In this document: piece by piece, positions 22,987-33,618 of the stretch
Numbering within the stretch: the stretch's first letter is position 1
How the letters are laid out: every line of letters starts with the position of its first letter
Assembly (NCBI GenBank): GCA_036925085.1
Contig: JAUPFP010000021.1
Location: 2,134,027-2,198,026, forward strand
Direction: 5' to 3'
From: Brachycybe producta
Lineage: Eukaryota; Arthropoda; Diplopoda; Playtdesmida; Andrognathidae
Length of the DNA stretch: 64,000 nt
The notes under the pieces: generated by a model
Databases searched by the model: none
Seen by the model: only the letters and a program-made list of their open reading frames with translations
Told to the model about the DNA's origin: nothing
Translations under genes and position numbers: made by a program

Positions 22987-23815
22987 AAGCCTCGTTTTCA
23001 CGGTGGTGATAGTTCTATCGTGAGAGTAGCTGTCATGAACGTTGTGATAGCTTAGACTATTACTTTACTGGACTGGCAACTCCCGAAATTTTGTGTTTGA
23101 CAGTTATGAATCGTCGTTTTCCAAGTGGCGCCTCTAGCGGGACTATGGTATATGAACTTGATAGTAAAAGTGAAGTTTTGGACGAGTTCATTTTGTAACT
23201 ATATAGGGTGTATTTTTATATATTAGTATAAAAAGTATGGCCGATGAAGAACTACATTGGCAATTAGAAATCGGGAGAGACGAACAGAAGTTGGCTCCGC
23301 CCTTTTTATGACGAACGCAACTTCTAATTGGTTGGTTATGTACTCTGACGTCACATCAATCAACGTCGAAAAACAAAAAAAACCCACTTTCACTCCGATT
23401 TTCTTTAAAAATAATGCCACCAGACGGAGCTGGCATCACTTTTGCTTATGAACATGCATTCAACGCTTTAACATGGAGAAGATAGGGAGTTGCCAGTCCA
23501 GTAAAGTAATAGTCTAAGGTGATAGTTCATTCTCTCACGATAGCAACTGTCTATAAATGTCTTGAAGTAACGTGATAGTTGTCTGTCACATGACAAGTGT
23601 GACGTTTACTTCACAGGATATCATTGAGTCAACAACAGTGTTGCCTCTCTCTCTCTCCATCAGAAGCCAAATTTCCCTACAAAGTGGATATTTTTCCCTA
23701 CAAGCGGCGGTCACTCAACAACTATTACTATCGCGACAGTACTATCAACTATCTAGTCAAAAGAGATAGTTGTGATAGTGCTATCGCTAGCAGTGTGATA
23801 GTGATTATCATGACA
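22987..23815. mobile_element. Large inverted-repeat element rich in TGATAG words
   Basis: Left 'actggactggcaactccc' (about 23078) is mirrored by 'gggagttgccagtccagt' (about 23487); 'ggtgatagttctatcgtgag' and 'ctcacgatagcaactgtc' extend the arms. It contains a truncated family A copy, and another family A fragment stands at its right edge. Starts after TTA at 22984. Confidence 0.6.
23258..23370. mobile_element. Family A MITE, left half only (copy 6)
   Basis: 'ggcaattagaaatcgggaga' through TGACGTCA (23346-23353), then homology stops near 23370 in an A-run. Right half missing. Confidence 0.8.
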
Positions 23816-23885
23816 GGCAATTAGAAAACGGGATGAACAGAAGTTAGCTCCGGCCCTTTTCATGACGACCGGCAACTTCGTTCCT
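23813..23885. mobile_element. Family A MITE, left fragment (copy 7)
   Basis: 'acaggcaattagaaaacggg' to 'gacgaccggcaacttc', then unrelated sequence. About one third of an element. Confidence 0.75.
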
Positions 23886-24114
23886 TTCCAATTTGATTTC
23901 CAATAGTTTCCAGTGTAATTTCTCTTGAAAAAAAAATATATTTGCATTTGACCTAATGACCTTTTTAGGCCAAATGATGCTATTTTTGGAAAGAATTGAT
24001 TTTTATACGTTGATCAGAGATATTGGATTCAGTTTATTTGTGTAAATTTAACCAAATATATCAACAACATTTATAAAGGAAGCTCAACTAAAGAGCAAAA
24101 TTAAGAGAAAAAAA

Positions 24115-24370
24115 ACTAGAAGGGTAGCAAAAATTACTTAATGCTAATTTTCAATGTTTACTATCTTTCAAAATAAAACATTTTATAGACAAAAAAACAT
24201 CTGAAAAAAAAAAATATCATCTGGTTGTCACAATTTTCAAACTCACATAAAAAGCTTATTTTGAAAAATATCAAAACCATGAAAATATTTACCCTTCTAG
24301 TTTCTAAAATACACTGAAGTTTCTCTTCATTTATTTTTTTGCACCTGAAATAATCAACGAGTGTTCAAGA
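24115..24370. repeat. Interspersed repeat D copy
   Basis: 'actagaagggtagcaaaaat' to 'cccttctagtttctaaaata' and 'tttgcacctgaaataat'; both halves present. Confidence 0.65.
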
Positions 24371-24750
24371 AACGCCATATTTACATTTTTAAAACTACCT
24401 TAATTTCTATAATAAATGTTTCCTAACTGAATTGAAATCAATAATATAAAACAATTGATTCCCTTCCTATTCTCATAATATGCATTACGTATTGAAATTG
24501 ATTATTGGTTCCCCTTCTTTTTTCAGAAAAAATAAATAATAAACATTGTCTCAAAATGTTAAAAAAAGGGTCTTTGTTCGGTTTGACACAAACAACATTG
24601 GAACTTTTGAAAAACAACAACAACAACCAGAGAAAACAAGAACTTTTTTTAAAAAACTTTGCTCAAAAAACATGTTTCAGTGAACTTTTTTTTTTTTCTT
24701 CTTTTCGGACATCTCTTATCTCAATAGTGAAAGAAACAGCAACAAAATAG

Positions 24751-24959
24751 ACAAGCAATTATAAGTCGGAGAGAACTTCAGTTGACTCCGTCCTTTTTAC
24801 GACGACTGGCAACTTCTAATTGCTTTGTTGTGTGGTTCGACGTTGAAAAAGGGCGGAGAGCATGTGACATCAGACTACATAACCAACCAATTAAAAGTTG
24901 CCGGTCGTCATAACAAGGGCGAAACCAACTGAAGTTCTCCCCGATTTCTAACTGTCTGT
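24751..24959. mobile_element. hAT-like foldback MITE, family A (copy 8), exact duplication
   Basis: 'acaagcaattataagtcgga' to 'gatttctaactgtctgt' with CAAAATAG on each side (24743-24750 and 24960-24967). This exact 8-bp duplication fixes the family's insertion signature. Confidence 0.93.
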
Positions 24960-24967
24960 CAAAATAG

Positions 24968-25447
24968 TGCGACATATCACTATGTAATACAAGCTATAAG
25001 GGCAGCTAAGGGGGGGGGGGGGGGAAGAGACTAAGAGCGGAGGGGGGTTAGTGTAACTTAAGGGGAGGGAAGATCTCGAAACAAAAAAAAATACCCCAGA
25101 AAGAGAAAGAAAACTGACTTGGGTAACCTTGGTGAAATGTCCTGAGGCCCCTCAAACCCACAAACACAACATTCGGAATATATGAACAGAGGGAGGAGGA
25201 GGAGGGGGAAGAGACCAAAAGACCAGAAAGAGAGAGAGAAACTGGTTGCTTTTTTATGCCCTAAAACACAAATCTTTAGGGGTCTTTTCAGTTATTCCTT
25301 CTTATATGGAGTTATTAGGAGAAGTTAAAAAAAAAAGAGGGAGCAGGGTTAGAACACCTGAAGATAAGAAACCTCTAGATCCTCAGGTTTTTTAAAGCTG
25401 AAAAACGAACTCGGAACCAAATTCAAGAAGGAAACTTACTGGCCTTA
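24968..25447. other. Purine-rich low-complexity spacer
   Basis: G14 run at 25011-25024 and several GGA/GGG runs. No gene seen. Confidence 0.55.
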
Positions 25448-25710
25448 GGCCGGGCGCAAATTAGGGAACCAAACGAGCGAGCAACTAGCAACCGAATTAT
25501 GATCACATGACAAGAAAGTAGTTGCTGGCACACAATGGTTGCTTGTTCCCTCTGCTCACTATACTGAGCAGAGGCAACATCCACTTTCTACTGTTGCCAA
25601 CTACTAATTTGGTGTCTGCAACTGCAGTGGTGGCGCTAGTGTAGCATCACCAGTGTCTGGAGACTGTTGCTGGTTGCAAGCTCACTTTGTTGCCTAATTT
25701 GCTACGGGCC
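25448..25710. mobile_element. 263-bp MITE flanked by TTA
   Basis: 'ggccgggcgcaaattagg' and 'cctaatttgctacgggcc' are imperfectly inverted; TTA at 25445-25447 and 25711-25713. PIF/Harbinger-like by duplication size only. Confidence 0.65.
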
Positions 25711-25737
25711 TTACAACCATATTATATTAAGTACCCT

Positions 25738-26032
25738 TTAATATGTAGTACACACAGCTGATAATTTAAATGCATTTAAATAATAAACGTGTTCTACAGA
25801 GCCCTGTGAAGGACAAACAAACAATATGTCGTCGAATTCAATTTAATTCAGTTAATTAATTCGGAAAAATATTTCGTTAATACTTCAATATAATTAAATA
25901 AACTATTGATTTAGTATTTCAATTTAAAATATTAATAATAAAAGTCAATTTTTATTTGGTTTTCATGTCCTTAACTGGATTCCGTATAATTCACCTAAAC
26001 ACATTTAATTTGAATTCATTTAACTCATGATG
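25738..26032 (-). mobile_element. C element (copy 6, inverted)
   Basis: 'gtagtacacacagctgata' to 'ttcatttaactcatga' in reverse orientation, with all inner landmarks. Confidence 0.8.
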
Positions 26033-26224
26033 GTTATTCTACGTTAAAACACCACACAGAGGTTCAAAGTTGAAGATGAAAAAGCCAAGTTTCCTTCTTG
26101 AATTTCGGCCAGAATTTCATTCTTTTTCATACGAAAAAAAATATTTCGCCTAATTATTTACAAGTACATTTTTAAATTCAACGATTATAACCAAGCAACT
26201 GGTGGGTATAAGTTCAATGTTTGT

Positions 26225-26700
26225 TAAAAACTAGAAAAATAAAGGGAATCATCAATTTTAATGACGAGATATTTCAAAATAAAACATTTTTATAGCATTT
26301 TAAATATAGACCACGACGCCTTTCCCCAGTGCCGTCTTTACTATAAGGGCACACGGGGCCCCGAAAGGCGATATATTCGCTTACACGAAAAAAAGGAGCT
26401 CAATTTTTTTTCTATTTTTAGGTAAGATACCTACTAAGAATTTCCGTCAACATTTCTAAATTGAAATGTTAATAGGACACCACAGCAGATTTTTAAATTT
26501 TTTCTAATTTTTACTATCCAACGGGGCCCCCAATTCTTGTGTGCCCAAGGGCCCCGACATGCCCTAAGACGGCCCTGCCTTTCCCTTTTTATTTTTGAAA
26601 ACATTTCAAATTGTCATAAAATTGTTTACTTTGAAAGATATATCGTCATTAAAATGATTTCAAGTTATTCACTTTACTCATCTAGTTTCCAAAAAAAAAA
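26225..26700. repeat. D repeat interrupted by a hAT-like MITE
   Basis: 'gttaaaaactagaaaaataa' and 'ttcaaaataaaacattttt' on the left, 'cattttgaaagatatatcg'-type and 'actcatctagtttccaaa' on the right of the element at 26327. Confidence 0.55.
26327..26577. mobile_element. hAT-like MITE with exact 8-bp duplication CCTTTCCC
   Basis: Ends 'cagtgccgtctttactataa' and 'gccctaagacggccctg', with G+C-rich 'cacacggggcccc' and 'ggggccccc' sub-terminal words. CCTTTCCC lies on both sides (26319-26326 and 26578-26585). 251 bp, no open reading frame. Confidence 0.9.
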
Positions 26701-27605
26701 AAAAAACTTTGTGGGATTTTCATTCAAAGTTGTTTTTTTAAACCACAAACCTAATAAAACTGGTTACAATATAGAAAAATCACCAGTCATTTCTCATCCG
26801 TCAATTACAAAAACCTCTAGCCTCTAACCAGTCTTTTTTGACTTTGAAAAAAGCATTATTATTACTTTACTAGCCTCTCTCGTTCTCTCCCAACATTAAG
26901 TTTAAAAATATGAACTGAATCGTGTTATGATCAACGCATAAAGGCAACTGGGAAAAAATACGTTTTTCAGTCATGTACCTTGGGTTAGAGACTAGTTTTT
27001 AGTAAAAAAGACTATTGCTAGATGCTACTTATAGCCTCTCACTAGATTTTTTGACTAAAAAATACGTTTTTAACCAAAAGTACCACAAAAAAAAAAGCCA
27101 CAATACTCAGAAGCTAGCATCTACATGTAAAAATTATTCTTGCTCTATCATTCTAGCCTCTAACCAGGTTCTATAACAGAAAACGTTTTTTTTTATCAAA
27201 TAGAACCAGCAGTTAGAATTTAGAGGCTAGTAGTACAATATCTAAAATTCTGCCTGCTCTTGAGTCTATAACTCTAGCCTCTAACAAGGTTCTTTTCCTT
27301 ACAAACTGCATTTTTCTGATTGCCTTAATCATCATCATCATCATGAACCTAACAACTAGCGACACCACACACACACAGAAAATGTGACGTAACCGTTTTC
27401 TCTCTCGAGATTGTGAACGTGAGCAAAAACGTGAACAAAACACAAAAATAATGAGAATTGCAACAACAACAACAAAAAAACCCATGAATACATGAATATA
27501 AGTCCCCCCCCTTTCCCACATTACCCCCACCCCCAAATCCCCAAAACAAACCCCTGCCCCCCTCCAAAACTTTCATCCTCTTTTCTCTTTTGCTGTTCTA
27601 GTTTC

Positions 27606-27610
<5 letters not shown>

Positions 27611-27652
<42 letters not shown>
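27611..27652 (+). repeat. (GA)21 microsatellite
   Basis: Pure GA dinucleotide run. Confidence 0.95.
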
Positions 27653-27655
<3 letters not shown>

Positions 27656-27837
27656 GCACACTATTACAAACAGACACACAATCAAAACTAAAGGAGAATC
27701 CCCGAATTTACACACAAACACAACGAAGAAGGAGAAGAAGAAAAAAAACAGAGAAAAGAGACGAACGGATCAATAAATTTGATACCGTAGCTGATCGAAA
27801 ACACACGAAAATGCAAGTCTCAATACACACATCCCAT

Positions 27838-27839
<2 letters not shown>

Positions 27840-27875
<36 letters not shown>

Positions 27876-27878
27876 CAT

Positions 27879-27907
<29 letters not shown>
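27840..27907 (+). repeat. (TA)16 and (CT)13 microsatellites
   Basis: TA run at 27840-27872 and CT run at about 27882-27907; a shorter CT run lies near 27996-28013. Confidence 0.93.
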
Positions 27908-27911
<4 letters not shown>

Positions 27912-28279
27912 GAAAATCTCCTCTTTATTTAGAATCTCCTACCGCCCTCCTACTAACTACTCCACCCACCTACCCCTCAAAATACAGAAACACTTGTCTC
28001 TCTCTCTCTCTCTTTCTATCATTGAACACAAAAAAACATCATAATAATAACAGGTAAGAATCCAAAAATGTCATTGAAATGAATATGACGTCACAAACAC
28101 GAGAGAGAAAACCAACAAAAAAATAAAACTAGAGCAATATATTTGAACATTACGAAATTTACACGCAACAATCCATTGCTGTAAAAACGTCCTACTGTTA
28201 CGTGAAACCATACCTTGACTGTCATCGCAGTCAATTGTTATGACCAATCTTCACGTATAACCTCCTCTACCTCAAAGTA

Positions 28280-28570
28280 AAAAGCCTGTGACGTCAGTGA
28301 GGTTGATTTTAAGATATCTTGACAAAAAAGGGGTTGTTATGCTTTGTTTTTTGCATTCAAAGTGACTGGTTAGAGGCTAGGAAAAAAACCCCACAACAAT
28401 AAGTCAGCTGTATTTTAATTCTAGAAGAATTCTAGCCTCTAACCAGTCGCTTTTATTGCAGAAAAAAAGCAACTTTATTTTTGTTGCTTCGGTTATTCCC
28501 CCTTTTTATTAACTAAAATGACAATCCTATATTTTACGTCAATACCCCCTCTGACGTCACAAACTCTGTC
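28280..28570. repeat. Repeat F (copy 2) with paired CRE palindromes
   Basis: TGACGTCA at 28289-28296 and 28552-28559, with 'actggttagaggctag' and 'ctagcctctaaccagt' nested between them. This links the F repeats to the TAGCCTCTAACCAG family. Confidence 0.5.
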
Positions 28571-28979
28571 CTACGAAGAGGTAAGTATATAACTATGGCA
28601 CGGATTTTTATGCATTATCAAGGAAACGTTTCTCAATCTGTGGCCCAAGAGCCAATTGTGAAGTAACAATTCCATTTAGATTAACCAACATTATGTTTTT
28701 TTTTTCTCAATCAAAAATACCTCGTTTGAGGTTAGAACTTAAGTTGACAAGACAACTGATAGTAAGCAAGACATCTAGCCTCTAACCAGCCTTTTTTATA
28801 TTAGAAAAACATGCAGGTTGCTCTTAATATAATGGCGGCACATGGGTTACAAATTAATAAACATTTTGCGCATAAATTCGAGTTTTAATAATAATAATAA
28901 TAGTTCAACTTCTATAACAATCGATTGCTAGTAATATAAAAACTCGTTGCTGCTTCTGTTACGTATGTTTTTGTTTTGT

Positions 28980-29665
28980 TTAACTGCTTATTCGCCGATG
29001 ACGATTCTAGCGCCACCGTTGTCGTCAATGCAGCCGCCGCCGTCAAAAAAATTTTCATCGTTCGCGCAAAAAACAAGCGTGTGTACAAAAAGAGCAATTT
29101 AGAAAGTTTATGGAGAGAGAGAGAGAGAAACAGACGAGGCTCGTGGCCCTTCCCTTTTAAATCCTCACCCCCTCCCCCTCACCTCCAACTCTTCCATCCC
29201 CTCCCTCCCTCCTCTCTTCATTACAAAACACAACAAGATCGTTTATTAACAACAATCCATTAAAAATATCCGAATTTATAGAATAAAGCGTACAAAAATG
29301 AAGACAGAAAGAACGACGACGTTCGGTAAAAGGGGGGAGGGGGGAGAGAGAGAGACAGATACAGAGATAGCTGCGGCCTCACCAAATCCCCTTGTATATT
29401 GACTGTTCCTAAAAGGCTCTTCTTTGGATTTCGATCGCGCGCGCATTGTCCACTTTGGACCACCTCCAAAAACAAGTGGCCCACCATTAAAACAATCCGT
29501 TCACTACTCGACATCAATACATATTCCTTCGGTCATCATCATACCTTGTATTTTGGGTTTCCTTGGCATCTTCTAACGATTTCACCTAGCGTTTTTCTGC
29601 ATTCTTGGCGGTACTTCTCTTACGACCTCCATCTTGGAAATACTCATGTCTGGATCACGTGACGA
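28980..29665. promoter_or_regulatory. CpG-rich segment, possible promoter region
   Basis: CpG dinucleotides are dense at about 28995-29065 and 29420-29450 ('tcgatcgcgcgcgcattg'), in contrast with the A+T-rich surroundings. An E-box CACGTG lies at about 29657-29662, and 'tccaagatggaggt' (minus strand, near 29630) resembles a YY1 site. No TATA box. Which gene it serves, the possible minus-strand gene or the zinc-finger gene 1 kb to the right, cannot be decided here. Confidence 0.35.
29548..29572 (-). CDS. Possible first coding exon of a minus-strand gene
   Basis: On the minus strand an ATG near 29572 opens MPRKPKIQ and is followed directly by a plausible donor (caag/gtatgatg). A short basic start before a very large intron is the pattern of some zinc-finger transcription factor genes, but no second exon was found in the 29 kb to the left and the peptide is too short to identify. 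An alternative reading starting at the ATG near 29633 (MEVVREVPPRMQKNAR, donor ag/gtgaaa) is equally possible. Treat as a hypothesis. Confidence 0.2.
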
Positions 29666-30647
29666 ACGACTCAACTGTTGATTGGTTCTCGTCGAGATCA
29701 TACTCAGTAAAGCGGTCACCCTTTTATCCCTAGCATCTTCGGTTTATCTTATGTTAATGTATATTGAAATAAACTACTTAAAATTGATCATTGGCTAAAC
29801 TGAAATGTTATTTTTGTTTTTTAACAGGAATATAAAATGTCGATACGACTGTTACATAGAAATTGTTACATTGCTATTGTTTCCCCCCCCCCTATACTAC
29901 ACTATGTTAAGATTGGGTCAGTGGTCACACTGGATTTCGCGGAATTTATTGTGACGTTTTGGCGCCAAATGATCGTGTGTACGAACCTGTTATATATTGT
30001 AAAACGTATACGAATACGAAAAGAAGCAATAAAAACGACAAATAAACCTCATTTAACCCCCAACAATCACTATTTCAGTTAACTACTTGATGAAAACAAA
30101 AACAAACGAAGCATTTTTATGTTTCGATTGCTCAATATCATTAAATTAACAATACATACAGCGACATCTAGTGGAAATAAACTTAAGTTCTTATTATGCA
30201 ATCGTTTGAAACAGCTAGCCGGCGTAAAAAAATAATGTATATTTTTACGCCGGCTAGCTATTTCAACCGATTAGTCCGGTGGCCGCCAGCCGTTTTTAAT
30301 TTTAATTTTAAGTCAACAAGATAAACATTTTTTATTTATAAGAAATTAGCTGTTTAATTTTTAATTACTTTTAAAGTTTTCTTTAAAAAAATTCCAAAAT
30401 GAAACTTATAAAAAGCAATTTTAAAGTTTTACAGATTTTATTATTTTGACAGCGGCGTCACGCCGAAGATCACGGCGCACATAATTCATTATTGACCTGA
30501 TAATCCACGTGACTTGTTGAATCACTGAAAGTAATGGTTTCTGAATGAAGCACCGTTGATGCTATTTGTAAGTAAACCTCGATGATATTTACTTTTCTGA
30601 ATGAATTCAATAATAAAATCTGTTATTGTGTTTTTTGAAGGCGCACC
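29666..30647. other. Intergenic, with one strong hairpin
   Basis: No gene seen. Holds the stem-loop at 30213-30259 and the motif 'gcgacatctagtgg' near 30160. Confidence 0.5.
30213..30259. repeat. Perfect 18-bp stem, 11-nt loop hairpin
   Basis: 'agctagccggcgtaaaaa' (30213-30230) is exactly inverted at 30242-30259. Outside it 'atcgtttgaaac' and 'atttcaaccgat' pair imperfectly, so the structure extends to about 70 bp. It may be a very small palindromic element; no matching copy was seen. Confidence 0.85.
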
Positions 30648-31124
30648 ATGAGTAATTCCCTTTGTTTTTTTCACTGTGACCTTTGTGATGTGGAAATATG
30701 TGGCCAATTGCAATGGCAACAACACCTCACTGGGTCCAAGCATTTCAAGAAATTGGTTCAATCGGGATCGGTTTCTGTACTTGATGGACAGTTGGCGGTG
30801 GTTGGCACCGCTTCACCATTGAAGAAACCGCATCAGGCTGTCGATCCGACTGAAGATCGTTATAGATGTTCTATTTGTCAGGTTTCTATGACCGGTCCCG
30901 AGCCTTACGCACAGCACATTGCCAGTGCAAAACACCTAAAGAAGTGCAGCAATGAAGCACTTTTGCCGACAATTGCACCTGTGACCAGATTGACTGATGT
31001 TGTAACACCTCCTGCAGATGACGAGAAAGATGCGGAATATCGAGCAAAGTATCTGAAAGATCTGGTTGTCGTTGAACCTGAACAAAAGATAGAAGATGTC
31101 TTTCGCAAACACTTTGGTTAAACA
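30648..31124 (+). CDS. Two-finger matrin/JAZ-type C2H2 zinc-finger protein
   Basis: A 157-residue protein in one exon. It has two U1/matrin-type zinc fingers with the wide spacing typical of double-stranded-RNA-binding fingers: C10, C13, H26, H32 (CDLC...HLTGSKH) and C74, C77, H90, H96 (CSIC...HIASAKH). Between and after them the chain is polar, ending in an acidic-basic segment (KIEDVFRKHFG). ZMAT and ZNF385/ZNF346 family members bind RNA or act in p53-linked processes; which member this resembles cannot be said. The start fits a good context (caccATGa). A pyrimidine-rich stretch ending in AG lies a few bases upstream ('gtgttttttgaag'), so the 5' end may be a splice or trans-splice acceptor. 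AATAAA at 31216-31221 follows about 90 bp after the stop. Confidence 0.85.
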
Positions 31125-31215
31125 AATATGATTAAATATATAATATTCCAGGTCTGTGTGTGTGTGTGTGTAGTAACAAAAACCATTGAAGCACGTCGGA
31201 ATTTATATAAATTTG

Positions 31216-31221
31216 AATAAA
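31216..31221 (+). terminator. Polyadenylation signal of the zinc-finger gene
   Basis: AATAAA about 92 bp after the stop codon; a T-rich stretch follows. Confidence 0.65.
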
Positions 31222-31229
31222 TGAACCGT

Positions 31230-33618
31230 TTTTTTCTTCTCAAGGTCAACTATATGTTGAACTCTTCCTTTGAAAAGTGTAGAAGGGGGGAGAGAAAAGT
31301 GGGAGGGGGTGAGGGGAAAAGTTTGGAAAGTGTAGAACGGGGAGAGAGAGAGAAAAGTGGGAGGGGGTGACTGAAATTGAAATGAAAGGAGTAAAAAAAG
31401 AGAATATCTTTAATTAATTTCGTTTTTTTGATTTGGTTTTTTTTTAATGAATTCATTTTTGACATTTTATTTTAATTTTGTATAATGCATTAAAAAATTG
31501 GATTAAAGTTTAATTCTGCAATATTATTGTCTTGTGTCCTCTTTTAAATTATAATTATATAAATTTATCAATGGGAGTATAGTAATGACAGTTCCAGGGT
31601 CACATGTATTTGTTTACATGCATTGGAGGGAAATTCGGAAAAGAAAAAGTGAGGTTCAAATTTGTGACAAAAAAATGACGATTTTTTGAAAAAAAAAAAA
31701 TCTTAATTTTCATAACTCATTTATTCACAGTTCGATGTAGTTAAATTCAGTCGTTTTTAGATGTTTTATCTAGTTTTTAGACGTGTTAGTCTACTGAGCA
31801 ATCTACAATTTAATGATTGATCTGTGTGGGCTTATTTATACATAATATGGCATAAATCTCACATATGGAAAACTTTTGTTTATTTTACAAATTGTTTTAA
31901 AATTTTTCATTATATTTTATTGATTAGGAGATTATCAATTTGAAAACCTAAACAAAAACTCCAAAATTTGAAAAATCAACTAAAAATAGTAATTAAACAT
32001 GTAAAATAGTTACGTAAACAAAAAAAATCTTGGAATTCAGGAATTAAACATTTTTTTTTGAAAAAAAAAATCAATATTTTAATTTTTAGTGAAATTAATT
32101 ATATGCAAATATACCAATGCACTTTTAATCCCCACCATTCTGAAACTTTTTTTTTTTTTGTGATTCTAAAAACTAAATACCTCAAGATGGAGCTGAACTA
32201 TGGCTATTATTTTGATAGGAATTTATAAATAATCTTAAATTTGGAATCAATTAAATTAAATAATATATTGTTTAAAAGCAAGTTGCACCATTCATCTTTT
32301 TTTCCGTTTTGACTGGCAGTTTACCGTCTAGTTTTATAATTTATTGTCATAGAAGTTTTTACATTTTATGATGTCAACTTTTTCTGCCTCAAATTACTTT
32401 AGAAGAAAAAATAAGTACATGTAATTGCAATTAAATTTTTTTTTTAATTATAGTAAATGTAACTATAATTAGTTTTTAAATTGACCCAACACTAAATTTT
32501 TTTTATCTTTTTTTTAAATATAAATGTGTGTTAAAAGTAATATAATACGTGAAATAATTTTAAGTCAAAAGAATTACAACATGAGTTAAACCGTAATGCG
32601 CTCAGAAATATTTTTGCCTATTCAATGCGTTACATTTGCGAAAATGTAAATATTAAAATAAGTTTGTAAATAAAAACGGAATTTATGTAACCTAAAAAAA
32701 AAACAGCTCGAGAAAGTTTTTAGAATTATGTTTTGTTATCTTCTCTCCTTTGGAGGTTTCTTGAAAGCTAAACCCCATGGCCTTACAAATATTTTGTGCC
32801 TAAATTTAGTCTGAAGCACGCGAAAAATCATATGTCTATTTATAAACTACAAGTAGTATTACGATCAAGTGGCATGTATCCGTACTTTACTATGGATGAT
32901 GAATGTTATTTCCATTCATGACGAATCACACTCCAGTTTCCTATTAAATTACGAATTCTGTAAACTATAAAATAAAATATTCTGTAAACAATCTATAAAA
33001 TTTCTAAACTAAGAATTGCTAAAAAAAATATATAAAACAGATCATCATAACTATTAATAAACAACAACAAAAACAGGTCAAAATATGATATTTTCTTAAA
33101 AAGAAAAAAATTGTGTCAAAATTTTCAAACAACTACGATTGGTTATTTTTTTCTAGAAATTTAAAAGTAGTCCACCTCTTCTTAAAATTCGAAACCCCGG
33201 ATGCATGTTACAAACGAAAAATCTTTTAAAAGATACAAGGATAATTTCTTCGTCACAAAAGTAACATCGTGAATTGATCCAAGAATCTTAAAAACTTTGC
33301 CAAGTTTTGTTTCTAACTTTTACTTCAAGATCAAAAACTACTTGAAGGCACATCCTTGTTATTTGCCTGCGGAAAACATTTGTTCGAAGTTCAAAAACAA
33401 ATTTTCGTTACTGGGTCAAGGGCTCATCGGTTCTCGTAAGAAAAAAAAAAGGTGAATATTATTCTTTTTGTTATTTGTTGTTAATTTTGTCATAATTTTT
33501 ATTTGCCAAAATAAAAATAAAAAAAATGTTGTAATTTTTTTTTTACCAAATCATTAATTTTAAGTTAAAAAACTTATTCTTAAAATTATAGACTGTTAAT
33601 AAATAACAAACCGCAATA
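31230..33618. other. A/T-rich intergenic DNA, no gene seen
   Basis: Long A and T runs and short incidental frames; purine-rich 'gggagagagaga' words near 31290-31370. Nothing supported. Confidence 0.55.

Larger units (their letters stand above)
26800..28820. repeat. Cluster of TAGCCTCTAACCAG repeats
   Basis: 'tagcctctaaccag' or its reverse occurs near 26817, 26985, 27160, 27208, 27265, 28370, 28433 and 28772, in both orientations, often followed by a T-run. The same word is seen near 7984, 51.6-51.8 kb and 62.92 kb. It may be the end of a transposon whose interiors have been lost or shortened. Confidence 0.55.

Noticed and set aside
27213..27536. 107-aa minus-strand frame
   Set aside because: Composed of (ATG)n, purine runs and the TAGCCTCTAACCAG repeat; not protein-like.
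28912..29097. Minus-strand frame with a signal-peptide-like start (MKIFLTAAAALTTTVAL)
   Set aside because: Arises from GCC/GCG-rich DNA in the CpG segment; no further exon or conserved feature.
29399..29662. 87-aa plus-strand frame in the CpG-rich region
   Set aside because: No domain, no good start context, and it is opposite the possible minus-strand first exon.
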